Origin: Cysteiniphilum litorale
GTDB lineage: Bacteria > Pseudomonadota > Gammaproteobacteria > Francisellales > Francisellaceae
Reading direction: 5' to 3'
Assembly: GCF_003428165.1 (NCBI RefSeq)
Contig: NZ_QLIQ01000002.1
Coordinates: forward strand, 1 to 64,000
DNA length: 64,000 bases
The position numbers were made by a program, and so were the translations under genes. Within the stretch, counting starts at the first letter, position 1. The number at the start of each line of letters is the position of its first letter. The notes below the pieces were generated by a model, which was not told the DNA's origin, did no database searches, and saw only the letters and a program-made list of their open reading frames with translations. Positions 38,438-46,743 of this stretch are shown here, in pieces.

Positions 38438-39453
38438 TTGGGAAAATCACAACGAAACATACTACCCTTACCAAGGTCACTTTGAATGCTTAATGATGCT
38501 TTATGACGAATAAGCACGTGTTTGACAATTGCTAAGCCAAGGCCAGCTCCTCCTGTTTCCGGGGAGCGCCCTTTATCAACACGGTAAAAACGCTCAGTTA
38601 AACGCGGGATATGCTTTTGCTCAATACCTAAGCCTTCATCTTTGACATAAAAGTGCTTGCCATGTTTATCCTGATACCAAGCAATCGTAATTCTTCCGCC
38701 ATTTGGCGAGTAGCGCACTGCGTTAATAATCAAATTACTAAAGCAGCTATTAATCTCTTTTTCATTGCCTTGAAGCGCCAATCCTTCATCAATATCTATA
38801 ACAAACTCATGCTTATCCGTACCTAATGTTTTTGCTGACTCGATAATTTCAATGAGCATGGGTGCCACATTAAGAGTTTCTAGCTCACCTTTTTGCACCT
38901 GATGACTTTGAACTTTCGACAATAACAATAAATCCTCAATAAGCCACTCAATTCTCATCATTTGTTGCTGCATTTGCTCGAAATAAGGTAGCCATTCACT
39001 TAAATGCTCAGCGACATCGGGTTGCATCAACTCTAAATAACCACGAATAACCGTCAACGGTGTGCGCATTTCATGTGATACATTGGCGACAAAGTCTTGA
39101 CGCATGCGCTCAATATGATGACGAAAACCAGCATCTTGAGTAATAAGCAAGAAATGCTGATCGTATGGAATAAGTACCACAGATAATATCTGATCCGGTG
39201 TTTTAGGTAACGGCAACTCAAAAGTGCTCATGTTTTTTTGTCGCAAGTAAGTCAATAAAGCAGGAAACTCAAAAACTTCAGCGATATTTTGCGTCAATTG
39301 CGCGCTTGATAGTTGAAAAAAGTTTTTAGCCGGTTGATTAAACCATTGCATTATTCCTTCTTGATCAATGATGACAACGGCATCAGTAATACCTTGCGCG
39401 AAGGTCTTTGCCCACAGCAAGCCAATTTTATTATGCTCATCTATCATTTTCAC
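38434..39453 (-). CDS. phoR: PhoR-type sensor histidine kinase
   Basis: The 339 residues start with a PAS domain (about 15-100, DAVVIIDQEGIMQWFNQPA). They continue with the phospho-acceptor helix FVANVSHEMRTPLTVIRGYL, the N box NLIINAVRYSPNGG, the G1 box VKDEGLGI and the G2 box GGAGLGLAIVKH. No transmembrane helix is seen at the N-terminus, unlike E. coli PhoR, so the kinase may be soluble or membrane-associated through partners. It overlaps phoB by 4 bp. Confidence 0.9.
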   Translation of the reverse strand: MKMIDEHNKIGLLWAKTFAQGITDAVVIIDQEGIMQWFNQPAKNFFQLSSAQLTQNIAEVFEFPALLTYLRQKNMSTFELPLPKTPDQILSVVLIPYDQHFLLITQDAGFRHHIERMRQDFVANVSHEMRTPLTVIRGYLELMQPDVAEHLSEWLPYFEQMQQQMMRIEWLIEDLLLLSKVQSHQVQKGELETLNVAPMLIEIIESAKTLGTDKHEFVIDIDEGLALQGNEKEINSCFSNLIINAVRYSPNGGRITIAWYQDKHGKHFYVKDEGLGIEQKHIPRLTERFYRVDKGRSPETGGAGLGLAIVKHVLIRHKASLSIQSDLGKGSMFRCDFPN

Positions 39454-40148
39454 ACCAACTCTTGATTAATTAGTTGATAACCTTCGCCACGAATTGCGCG
39501 CAAATAAATATCATAATGAAAAGGCGCTAAGAGTTTCCTAACCCGAGCAATATGCACATCAACCGTGCGCTCAGTAATCTCTTTGTCGGCATTCCAAACA
39601 TGATCTAGAATGCGCTCACGCGACAATGTTTTACCAGCATGTTTCATTAAATAGGTGATTAACTTAAACTCAAGTCGCCCACATTTGATGACTTTACCCT
39701 TAAATACTAGTAAGTGGCTTTCTAAATCAGCGTTAAGCTCTCGAAAAGTAAGTTTTGATTTATCATCATTCCCTCCTTTTGTCCGCTTTAACAAAGCCTG
39801 AATACGCATCACAAGCTCTTTAGGCGAGAATGGCTTAGTGACATAATCATCAACCCCCATGCCAAACCCTCTTAACACGTCGCCTTCTTCAGCCTTTGCT
39901 GTCAGCATAATTACTGGCAAGCTCTCAAGTGGTTTCGTTTGCCTGATCTGCGCTAATAATTTGATGCCACTGGTATCTGGCAACATCCAATCCAATAAAA
40001 CCAAATCAATACTTGAATCACTCATTAGTAATTTCAATGCTTGCATGCCATTTTCAGCCATTACCACCTCATATTGTTGGCGAGTTAATGTCAGCTGCAA
40101 TAACTGCCGTATGGGTGGTTCATCATCCACAATTAGTATTTTTGCCAT
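39450..40148 (-). CDS. phoB: PhoB-type response regulator
   Basis: An OmpR-family regulator of 232 residues. The receiver domain has DDE at the acidic pocket (ILIVDDEPPI), the phospho-aspartate in VLLDWMLPDTSG, T in MLTAKAEEGD and K in YVTKPFSP. The winged helix ends TERTVDVHIARVRKLL and GEGYQL. The WMLPDxSG pattern is typical of PhoB. I place the start at ATG 40148 (MAKILIVDD). An in-frame extension to 40385 would add 79 residues with no homology and would run antisense to the fluoride riboswitch. Confidence 0.9.
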   Translation of the reverse strand: MAKILIVDDEPPIRQLLQLTLTRQQYEVVMAENGMQALKLLMSDSSIDLVLLDWMLPDTSGIKLLAQIRQTKPLESLPVIMLTAKAEEGDVLRGFGMGVDDYVTKPFSPKELVMRIQALLKRTKGGNDDKSKLTFRELNADLESHLLVFKGKVIKCGRLEFKLITYLMKHAGKTLSRERILDHVWNADKEITERTVDVHIARVRKLLAPFHYDIYLRAIRGEGYQLINQELV

Positions 40149-40257
40149 ATAATCATCAAACCTTACCTTAGATTCACCATAAAATGCTAACTTATCCACG
40201 CTAAAGATTCTAGTGATATCGCTATTGCAAATTATACAGTACACATTTTGACGCATA

Positions 40258-40285
40258 TTGATTTCGCTATTTATTGTGTTATAGT
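40258..40285 (+). promoter_or_regulatory. Promoter of riboswitch-crcB
   Basis: TTGATT (40258-40263) and TATAGT (40280-40285), 16 bp apart, put the start site at about 40292, the first base of the riboswitch. Confidence 0.6.
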
Positions 40286-40291
40286 TTGCAG

Positions 40292-40380
40292 CCAAGGAAA
40301 TGACGTTCTTCCCAAGCATATTGTTAATTCCATCAACAGTATGCTTAAACCATCCTTTAAGATTGATGACGTCTATGTAA
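40292..40380 (+). promoter_or_regulatory. Fluoride riboswitch (crcB motif)
   Basis: The core AAGGAAATGACGTTCTTCC matches the crcB-motif pattern AGG-nn-ATG-nn-GTTC-nn-CC, with the closing pair GGAA/TTCC instead of the usual GGC/GCC (a paired change). A variable stem AAGCATA/TATGCTT follows (about 40314-40354). The second conserved strand GATGACGTCTATG then lets ACGTC pair back with GACGT. It ends 26 bases before crcB, the expected target. In the known class, fluoride stabilises the pseudoknot and turns expression on. Confidence 0.82.
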
Positions 40381-40406
40381 TACAAACTTAAAGGAGAATT
40401 ACAACG

Positions 40407-40793
40407 ATGTTAACGTTATTATTAGTTGGTTTAGGTGGTGGCTTAGGTTCTATCAGCCGCTTTGGCTTATCTGAATTTATTTACAAAGTGTTTGGCAAAT
40501 CCTTCCCACATGGCATTTTGATTGTCAACATTTTAGGATGTCTATTGATTGGTGCATTGGCAGCATTTTTTCAGAAAGAACGTTTGCTTGAGCATTTTCT
40601 CACACCACACTTTAGAGCCTTATTAATCACCGGCTTTTTAGGTGGATTTACAACCTTCTCAAGTTTTAGTCTAGATGCCTTAACGCTTCTACAAAAAGGT
40701 GAATGGTCAAAGGCAATTATTTACATTATGCTTAGTGTTCTTATTTCGATGATTGCCGTTTTTGTCGGCTTTTATTTAGTTGAGAAATATTAG
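40407..40793 (+). CDS. crcB: Fluoride ion exporter CrcB/Fluc
   Basis: A 128-residue, four-helix membrane protein that works as a dual-topology dimeric fluoride channel. Marks are GGGLGSISRFGLSEFI, HGILIVNILGCLLIGALAAF with the pore asparagine, and TGFLGGFTTFSSFSLDAL with the phenylalanine box and Na-site glycine/threonines. The ribosome-binding site AAAGGAGAATT fits. The upstream fluoride riboswitch confirms the role. Confidence 0.96.
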   Translation: MLTLLLVGLGGGLGSISRFGLSEFIYKVFGKSFPHGILIVNILGCLLIGALAAFFQKERLLEHFLTPHFRALLITGFLGGFTTFSSFSLDALTLLQKGEWSKAIIYIMLSVLISMIAVFVGFYLVEKY

Positions 40794-40800
40794 GATCTAT

Positions 40801-42204
40801 TTATTCACCAAGATTTTTAAGCGGAACACCGTTTTCTAAATTCTTTTCAATATGTTCAAGACTGACACCTTTTGTCTCAGGCACGAAGAACTTCAAGAAA
40901 ATCATTGCCAAGATACAAAAGCCACCAAATACAAAGAATATCGAGGCATTACCATAAAGCTTCATAAAGCTTAATGCGTTTGCCATCACAACGCCTGCAA
41001 ATGTCCAGTTAACCATTGTCGTTACTGTCATGCCAATTTCACGTCCCTTTAATGGGAAAATTTCGGCACAAATCACCCAAGCAACAGGTCCCCAAGAGCA
41101 GGCAAAACCAAAAATATAAACAACGGCTGACAGTAATAAGACAGTTTTTGATAACCCACTAGGTGATGCATTGCCTGCCATTGATAGGAAAGCGAAGCCT
41201 GCTGCAAACATTGACACCATCATCACAACAGCACCAACATATAGCAGTTTCTTGCGACCCCACTTTTCAATCCATTTAATTGCTGGAAAAGTAAAAAGCA
41301 TATTAACCGTTGGAATAGCTAAAAGTGCTATGATTCCCGTCATCCCTGCATAGCCAAAAATCGTTGGCGCGTAGTAAATCATCATGTTAATACCAACTAG
41401 CTGTTGGAACATCTGCAATACCACACCAACAATAAGGACTTTCCAGAAGAAACCTTTAGAAAGCATATTAAAGCCAACACCTTTGTTGACTGAAATGCTT
41501 TCTTTGATTTCATTAACCTCGTCATCAATTTCCTGCTGTGATGCACGCACACGCTTTAGCACCGAAATAGCTTGCGCTTCTTTGCCTTTTAACAGCAACC
41601 AACGCGGACTTTCTGGCAGGAATACACTCCCTAAAAACATGACAAGCGCAAAGACGACAATCACGCCAAACATCAAAGACAGTGAAATTTCAACATGTCC
41701 TAACGCCTTGGCAATAAAAACGTTTGTTACCGCAATCAAGAATATACCGATGGTAATCATTAGCTGAAACAATGTCGCCATACCACCGCGAATAGCTTTT
41801 GGCGCAGTTTCAGATAAATATAGTGGCACGGTAAATGAAGCGATACCGACCGCGAACCCTAAACCAAAGCGGCACGCTGTAAGCACGAACAATGGCGGCA
41901 AAAAAGCTGAGATTAATGAAAAAGCAGTGAATAGAAACCCTGCTAGCACAAGTACTTTCTTGCGCCCTAGAGAGCGCGCAAATAACCCACTAAGCAAAGC
42001 ACCCAGAATACCACCCCACGCCAAAACAGCCGAATAATGCTCGCCTTGCTGTGTGGTCAAACCATAGACATGGTCAATCGTTGATAATGAGTTGGCAATA
42101 AACCCTTGGTCCAAACCAAATAGTAAACCGCCTAATGCACCGATTAAGCAGATCATATAGACCAGTTTTTGATACTCTTTTTTTGCATTGACATTAGCTG
42201 TCAT
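40801..42204 (-). CDS. Sugar porter family MFS transporter
   Basis: A 467-residue twelve-helix carrier of the sugar porter (SP) family, which imports hexoses or pentoses with protons. Signatures: GGLLFGLDQGFIANSLS in helix 1, RSLGRKK after helix 2, PLYLSETAPKAIRGG, PESPRWLLLKGK before the central loop, QQLVGINMMIYYAPTIF in helix 7 and the end PETKGVSLEHIE. The sugar is unassigned. The divergent ROK kinase and PMI-type cupin suggest fructose, glucose or mannose. Confidence 0.92.
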   Translation of the reverse strand: MTANVNAKKEYQKLVYMICLIGALGGLLFGLDQGFIANSLSTIDHVYGLTTQQGEHYSAVLAWGGILGALLSGLFARSLGRKKVLVLAGFLFTAFSLISAFLPPLFVLTACRFGLGFAVGIASFTVPLYLSETAPKAIRGGMATLFQLMITIGIFLIAVTNVFIAKALGHVEISLSLMFGVIVVFALVMFLGSVFLPESPRWLLLKGKEAQAISVLKRVRASQQEIDDEVNEIKESISVNKGVGFNMLSKGFFWKVLIVGVVLQMFQQLVGINMMIYYAPTIFGYAGMTGIIALLAIPTVNMLFTFPAIKWIEKWGRKKLLYVGAVVMMVSMFAAGFAFLSMAGNASPSGLSKTVLLLSAVVYIFGFACSWGPVAWVICAEIFPLKGREIGMTVTTMVNWTFAGVVMANALSFMKLYGNASIFFVFGGFCILAMIFLKFFVPETKGVSLEHIEKNLENGVPLKNLGE

Positions 42205-42592
42205 TGGATTCTCCCCGTTTTTTTAACATTTGTTGAGATAAATAATAAATGGTAAAAATATGTTAACGCAGTATTGCAGCAATAATTGCATATCTTGTCA
42301 ATAAATTACTTATTTATTGCTAAAAATAATTGGGCGCCATTTGTACCAAGTTTCAAATTATCGTATCCATACAAAGGCTACCACATAAAAATCACATGCT
42401 TTTTTATCAAAAAGAACTCAGTCATATTGCTTAAGCCAATAACCACAATAATCACTTTACGCTTTTCATCCCCAAGTTATTTATCCTGCCATTTGGCTGT
42501 TCTTTGCTTGTTAACTGCACTTAAAATGCGATATATTTGCCATGAATAAATTTCTGCAAATACAAAACAAAAAAGAATAAGGTAACCAAATT
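42205..42592. other. Divergent intergenic region between sugar porter and ROK kinase
   Basis: AT-rich, no gene. On the plus strand TTGTTA (42508-42513) and TATATT (42532-42537), 18 bp apart, are a plausible promoter for the kinase, with ATAAGGTAACC as its ribosome-binding site. Promoters for both divergent genes probably lie here; no operator palindrome stood out. Confidence 0.4.
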
Positions 42593-43519
42593 ATGCATCA
42601 TTTTCTAGGCGCTATTGAAGCTGGAGGCACTAAGTTTGTCTGTGCAATCGGTACTGATGACGGAAAAATTCTACAACGCATCCGCATTAAAACGAGTACA
42701 CCTGAAGAGACCATGCCCGAAGTCATTGGTTTTTTTCGTGAGCATATGAAAAAATACCCACTTAAAGCGATTGGTTGCGGTTCTTTTGGTCCTATTGACC
42801 CTGATATCAATTCCAAAACATATGGTCATATCACCCACACGCCCAAACTACCATGGCGCGATTATAATATCGTTAAAACACTAGAAGATGGATTACAAAT
42901 ACCTGTTGCATTTGATACGGATGTCAATGCAGCAGCATTAGGTGAGCATCGCTGGGGAGCAGGCAAAGGGATCAGTGATTTGATTTATCTGACCGTAGGC
43001 ACAGGCATTGGCGGAGGTGCGATCGTCAACAATCAATTAGTGCACGGCAGTGCTCATCCTGAGATGGGACACATTTATATCCCTGTTGATTTAACACAGG
43101 ATGATTTCAAAGGCATTTGCCCATATCACGAGCGTTGTTTAGAGGGTTTAGCCTCAGGCCCTGCTTTGAAAGCGCGTTGGCACGTTGATTCAGTGCTAGA
43201 TCTTGCTGATGATCACATTGCTTGGGAGCTAGAAGCTGAATATCTATCATATGCACTTGTAAACTATATGATGTGTTTTGTCCCTAAGCGCATTATCTTA
43301 GGAGGTGGGGTTATGAAACAGACGCACTTATTTGAGAAGATTCATACTAAAGTGAAAGCAAAAATTAATGGCTATCTGAATCAAGACTATTGTGATACTA
43401 TCCCATCGATTATTGTGCCGCCGACTTTAGCAGATAATGCTGGCATTATGGGCGCTTTGGCTTTAGCTAGTACCGCCATAGGCGCCACGCTAACAAAAAG
43501 CCCACTTGAAGCCGAATAA
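42593..43519 (+). CDS. ROK-family sugar kinase (fructokinase-like)
   Basis: The 308 residues show the N-terminal phosphate loop GAIEAGGTKFVCAIG, GSFGPIDPD, DTDVNAAALGEHRWGAGKG with catalytic aspartate, LTVGTGIGGGAIVN, HPEMGH and the ROK zinc motif CPYHERCLEGLASG (shortened spacing, as in fructokinases). Together with the hexose porter and the PMI-like cupin it fits fructose or mannose entry into glycolysis. Confidence 0.9.
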   Translation: MHHFLGAIEAGGTKFVCAIGTDDGKILQRIRIKTSTPEETMPEVIGFFREHMKKYPLKAIGCGSFGPIDPDINSKTYGHITHTPKLPWRDYNIVKTLEDGLQIPVAFDTDVNAAALGEHRWGAGKGISDLIYLTVGTGIGGGAIVNNQLVHGSAHPEMGHIYIPVDLTQDDFKGICPYHERCLEGLASGPALKARWHVDSVLDLADDHIAWELEAEYLSYALVNYMMCFVPKRIILGGGVMKQTHLFEKIHTKVKAKINGYLNQDYCDTIPSIIVPPTLADNAGIMGALALASTAIGATLTKSPLEAE

Positions 43520-43564
43520 TCAACCACGCACATACAGAATAAATTAATTGTTTAAGGTTTTAAA

Positions 43565-43921
43565 ATGAATATAAATGAAGTAGGTAAAATATATGAACGC
43601 CCTTGGGGAACATATCGCACGATTGAATTAGCAACCGGTTATCAGGTAAAAGTAATTACTGTTAATCCTGGCGGGCAATTATCTTTGCAAAAACATTTCA
43701 AACGCGCTGAGCATTGGGTTGTTGTTAAGGGTTCACCAACTTTTACGATTGGTGAGAATAAAAAAATGTACCACGCCAATGATCATGTGTATATTGAGAA
43801 AGAGGAAATCCACCGCATGGAGAATACAACGGATTCGCCATGTGAAATCGTCGAAGTACAGATTGGTAATTACCTTGGCGAAGATGATATTGTTCGATTG
43901 GAAGATATTTATAATCGTTAA
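43565..43921 (+). CDS. Single-domain mannose-6-phosphate isomerase-type cupin
   Basis: A 118-residue cupin equal to the C-terminal type II PMI domain of ManC: ERPWGTYRTIE near the start, metal ligands in LQKHFKRAEHWVVVKG and a second cupin box HANDHVYIEKEEIHRMENTT. It probably interconverts mannose-6-phosphate and fructose-6-phosphate. Free-standing versions also accompany nucleotide-sugar genes. It lies 45 bp after the ROK kinase on the same strand. Confidence 0.85.
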   Translation: MNINEVGKIYERPWGTYRTIELATGYQVKVITVNPGGQLSLQKHFKRAEHWVVVKGSPTFTIGENKKMYHANDHVYIEKEEIHRMENTTDSPCEIVEVQIGNYLGEDDIVRLEDIYNR

Positions 43922-44139
43922 TTAGGGCCAAATGATACCAAGTCAAAGCTTTTGACCAGCTAGGATGAAAGTATATTTTCCAAGGTATATACCATACACC
44001 CCTACAGTAAAACCAAATACAAATGCCCAACCTCTCAAATACAGTTAAATCTTTTTAAATAAAAACTTGTAATTTTTTTCTTAAGCGCAATCTATAGCGA
44101 TCATGATTTTATAAACCCAATCATTTAAGCGGGGAAACT

Positions 44140-44694
44140 ATGTTAGAAATGAAAGGTACTACGATTTTATGTGTACGTCGTGGCGATGAAGTTGTCATTG
44201 GTGGCGACGGTCAAGCAACCCTAGGCAATACGGTTGCAAAAGATAATATCATCAAAGTACGCAAATTAAGTAACGGTAAAGTATTAACAGGATTTGCTGG
44301 ATCAACAGCCGATGCTTTTACCTTGTTTGAAAAGTTTGAGCAAAAGCTTGATTTTTACCAAGGCAACCTTGAGCGCGCATCCGTTGAGATGGTGCGTGAA
44401 TGGCGTCTAGATCGCATGATGAGCAAGCTTGAAGCGATGATTATTGTTGCTGATGAAAACAAATCCCTTCTTATCTCAGGTGTTGGTGATGTCATGGCAG
44501 CGGATGAAAAAGGCATTTTATCAATTGGTTCAGGTTCTGCTTTTGCAAAAGCCGCGGCACATGCATTGGTCGATAATACAGAGCTTTCAGCCTATGATAT
44601 CGTTAAGAAAAGTCTCAATATTGCCGCAGATATCTGCATTTACACCAATCATAACTTAACCATTGAAAAGCTTGCTAACAAAGCAGCCATATAA
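44140..44694 (+). CDS. hslV: ATP-dependent protease peptidase subunit HslV
   Basis: HslV forms the double-hexamer proteolytic core with HslU. The 184 residues read [14 protein letters not shown] then [18 protein letters not shown]. The catalytic threonine (first of TT, residue 7) lies behind a six-residue propeptide, whereas E. coli starts MTTI. The propeptide must be removed, as in HslVs of some other gammaproteobacteria. The rest ([27 protein letters not shown]) is standard. It is followed 21 bp later by hslU. Confidence 0.95.
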   Translation: MLEMKGTTILCVRRGDEVVIGGDGQATLGNTVAKDNIIKVRKLSNGKVLTGFAGSTADAFTLFEKFEQKLDFYQGNLERASVEMVREWRLDRMMSKLEAMIIVADENKSLLISGVGDVMAADEKGILSIGSGSAFAKAAAHALVDNTELSAYDIVKKSLNIAADICIYTNHNLTIEKLANKAAI

Positions 44695-44715
44695 TTGACT
44701 AAGGGGATAGAAATT

Positions 44716-46065
44716 ATGTCACAAATGACACCTAAAGAAATTGTCAGTGAATTAGACCGTTTTATCATCGGTCAAAAAGATGCAAAAAAAGCAGTTGCCA
44801 TAGCGCTTAGAAACCGCTGGCGCAGAATGCAGCTAGAAGATGGCATGCGACAAGAAGTAACACCTAAAAATATTTTAATGATTGGACCAACTGGCGTTGG
44901 TAAAACAGAGATTGCACGACGCTTAGCAAAGCTTGCCAATGCACCATTTATCAAAATCGAAGCGACAAAGTTTACAGAAGTGGGTTATGTTGGTAAAGAT
45001 GTCGACTCTATCATTCGCGATTTAGCAGACATCTCAATCAAGATGTATCGTGAGCAAGAGAAAACCAAAGTTGCCGTTCGTGCTGAAGAGCTCGCAAAAG
45101 AGCGTATATTAGATGCCTTACTGCCTGCAGCACGTGAGAGCAAAGTGGGCTTTGCCAATGAACCCGTTGAAGTTGAGCAAAAAACTGAAAATACAACCCG
45201 CCAACTTTTCAGAAAAAAACTTGCCTCTGGTGAGCTTAACGATAAAGAAATTGAGATTGATATCGCCATGGCAGCACCGCAGATGAATATCATGGGACCT
45301 CCAGGCATGGAAGACATGACCAATCAATTGCAAAGTTTATTCTCATCGATGGGTGATGAACGTAAGAAGCGTCGTAAAATCAAGGTTAAAGACGCCTTAA
45401 AATTACTACAAGATGAAGAAGCAGGCAAGCTAGTTAATGAAGATGATATTAAGCTTAAAGCCATCGAAGCTGTTGAGCAAAATGGTATTGTATTTATTGA
45501 TGAAATTGACAAGGTTTGTAAAAAGTCAGATCAACGTGGTGGCGATGTGTCACGTGAAGGTGTTCAGCGTGATTTATTACCATTAGTCGAAGGTTCAACC
45601 GTCAGCACCAAATATGGCATGATTAAAACAGATCACGTGCTATTTATCGCCTCAGGCGCTTTCCATGTTGCCAAGCCATCAGATTTAATTCCTGAGCTGC
45701 AAGGACGCTTGCCGATCCGTGTTGAGCTAAGATCACTGGAAGTTGAAGACTTTGTACGCATTCTCACAGAGCCTGATTATTCATTGATTAAACAGTATGT
45801 TGCTCTATTAGGCACCGAAGGTGTCGAGGTCGTCTTTGAAGAAGAGGCTATTAGACGCATTGCTGAGATTTCATTCCGCGTTAATGAGGAAGTTGAAAAT
45901 ATCGGCGCACGACGCCTGCACACGGTACTTGAGCGCTTATTGGAAGAAGTTTCTTTTGATGCTTCTGATCGCACTGAAAAAACCTTTAGTGTCACAAGCG
46001 ATTATGTCAATGAAAAACTGGGTAATTTGGTCAAAGATCGTGACTTAAGTCAGTACATTCTGTAG
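44716..46065 (+). CDS. hslU: ATP-dependent protease ATPase subunit HslU
   Basis: The AAA+ unfoldase partner of HslV has 449 residues: [20 protein letters not shown], Walker A GPTGVGKT, pore loop [12 protein letters not shown], the inserted I domain (about 110-240), Walker [10 protein letters not shown] and the sensor/arginine finger region [23 protein letters not shown] at 44716 (MSQMTPKE) is preceded by AAGGGGAT. A TTG seven codons upstream directly abuts the hslV stop and is less likely. Confidence 0.96.
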   Translation: MSQMTPKEIVSELDRFIIGQKDAKKAVAIALRNRWRRMQLEDGMRQEVTPKNILMIGPTGVGKTEIARRLAKLANAPFIKIEATKFTEVGYVGKDVDSIIRDLADISIKMYREQEKTKVAVRAEELAKERILDALLPAARESKVGFANEPVEVEQKTENTTRQLFRKKLASGELNDKEIEIDIAMAAPQMNIMGPPGMEDMTNQLQSLFSSMGDERKKRRKIKVKDALKLLQDEEAGKLVNEDDIKLKAIEAVEQNGIVFIDEIDKVCKKSDQRGGDVSREGVQRDLLPLVEGSTVSTKYGMIKTDHVLFIASGAFHVAKPSDLIPELQGRLPIRVELRSLEVEDFVRILTEPDYSLIKQYVALLGTEGVEVVFEEEAIRRIAEISFRVNEEVENIGARRLHTVLERLLEEVSFDASDRTEKTFSVTSDYVNEKLGNLVKDRDLSQYIL

Positions 46066-46124
46066 CGCATTTGTACACTTCAGAAAAATTCGTCAATAAA
46101 CGTATGAAAACTCAAAAAATACAA

Positions 46125-46152
46125 TTGACATTAGGGGTTTAGCCCTTATAAT
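46125..46152 (+). promoter_or_regulatory. Promoter of tRNA-Gly-Cys-Leu cluster
   Basis: Consensus TTGACA (46125-46130) and consensus TATAAT (46147-46152), 16 bp apart, 13 bases before tRNA-Gly: a very strong stable-RNA promoter. Confidence 0.88.
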
Positions 46153-46165
46153 CTGATCCTGTTCT

Positions 46166-46240
46166 GCGGGAATAGCTCAGTGGTAGAGCACAACCTTGCC
46201 AAGGTTGGGGTCGCGAGTTCGAACCTCGTTTCCCGCTCCA
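46166..46240 (+). tRNA. tRNA-Gly (anticodon GCC)
   Basis: 75 nt: acceptor GCGGGAA/TTCCCGC, anticodon loop TTGCCAA (GCC), GAGTTCGAACCTC T arm and encoded TCCA. Confidence 0.97.
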
Positions 46241-46243
46241 GTT

Positions 46244-46317
46244 GGCTGGGTAGCAAAGTGGTTATGCAGAGGCCTGCAAAGCCTTGGACACCGGTTCGAT
46301 TCCGGTCTCAGCCTCCA
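46244..46317 (+). tRNA. tRNA-Cys (anticodon GCA)
   Basis: 74 nt: acceptor GGCTGGG/CTCAGCC, anticodon loop CTGCAAA (GCA), GGTTCGATTCC T arm and encoded TCCA. It begins three bases after tRNA-Gly. Confidence 0.97.
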
Positions 46318-46329
46318 GAACAAGTCTTT

Positions 46330-46418
46330 GCCCGGGTGGTGAAATTGGTAGACACAAGGGACTTAAAATCCCTCGAGACTTAACTCTCGTGCCGGTTCGA
46401 CTCCGGCCCCGGGCACCA
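46330..46418 (+). tRNA. tRNA-Leu (anticodon TAA)
   Basis: 89-nt class II tRNA: acceptor GCCCGGG/CCCGGGC, anticodon loop CTTAAAA (TAA), long variable arm CGAGACTTAACTCTCG, GGTTCGACTCC and encoded ACCA. Last of the three-tRNA transcript. Confidence 0.97.
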
Positions 46419-46743
46419 TCAAATTTTCCCAATGCAAAATATTAAAAATCAACATCTTTTTATATACATTTAGAGCATGATCTCATCGAGAGATATTGAA
46501 ATTGTAACAATCACTGTTAACTCTATACCCATCGTAAGTTGTTGTTTTGCGGTGTTTGCTTGCAAAGTAGTTTGTGAAGATTTTGGCAAGTTGAATTGCA
46601 GGTAATATCTGCCCTTAACAGAGTCTTTGGGCGCTCATTTGCTAAAACAATGAAACTATTCATTGTTTCTTAACGCATTCGCTATTATCAAAATTCAACT
46701 TGCCAAAAGCACGCAAAATACAAAGCAAGAAATCTTTAAGAAA
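46419..46743. other. Intergenic region between tRNA-Leu and malic enzyme
   Basis: No gene; convergent ends of the tRNA transcript and maeA. The first 160 bases are AT-rich and featureless. The rest holds the inverted-repeat element at 46581-46708. A classic T-tract terminator for the tRNAs was not found. Confidence 0.5.
46581..46708. repeat. 128-bp element bounded by a perfect 17-bp inverted repeat
   Basis: TTTTGGCAAGTTGAATT (46581-46597) is exactly complementary to 46692-46708. Inside are GCAG/CTGC around seven bases, GCCC/GGGC, and a perfect 10-bp hairpin AAACAATGAA-ACTA-TTCATTGTTT (46645-46668). The whole can fold into a multi-branched structure on either strand. It could be a non-autonomous mobile element, a structured RNA or a bidirectional 3' end. 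No target-site duplication is evident. Confidence 0.75.

Noticed and set aside
40149-40385. 79-residue N-terminal extension of PhoB
   Set aside because: The extension has no receiver-domain homology and lies antisense to the fluoride riboswitch and its promoter; MAKILIVDD at 40148 is the normal start.
46180-46383. Open frame across the tRNA-Gly-Cys-Leu cluster
   Set aside because: It translates tRNA sequence; frames of this kind are common artefacts.
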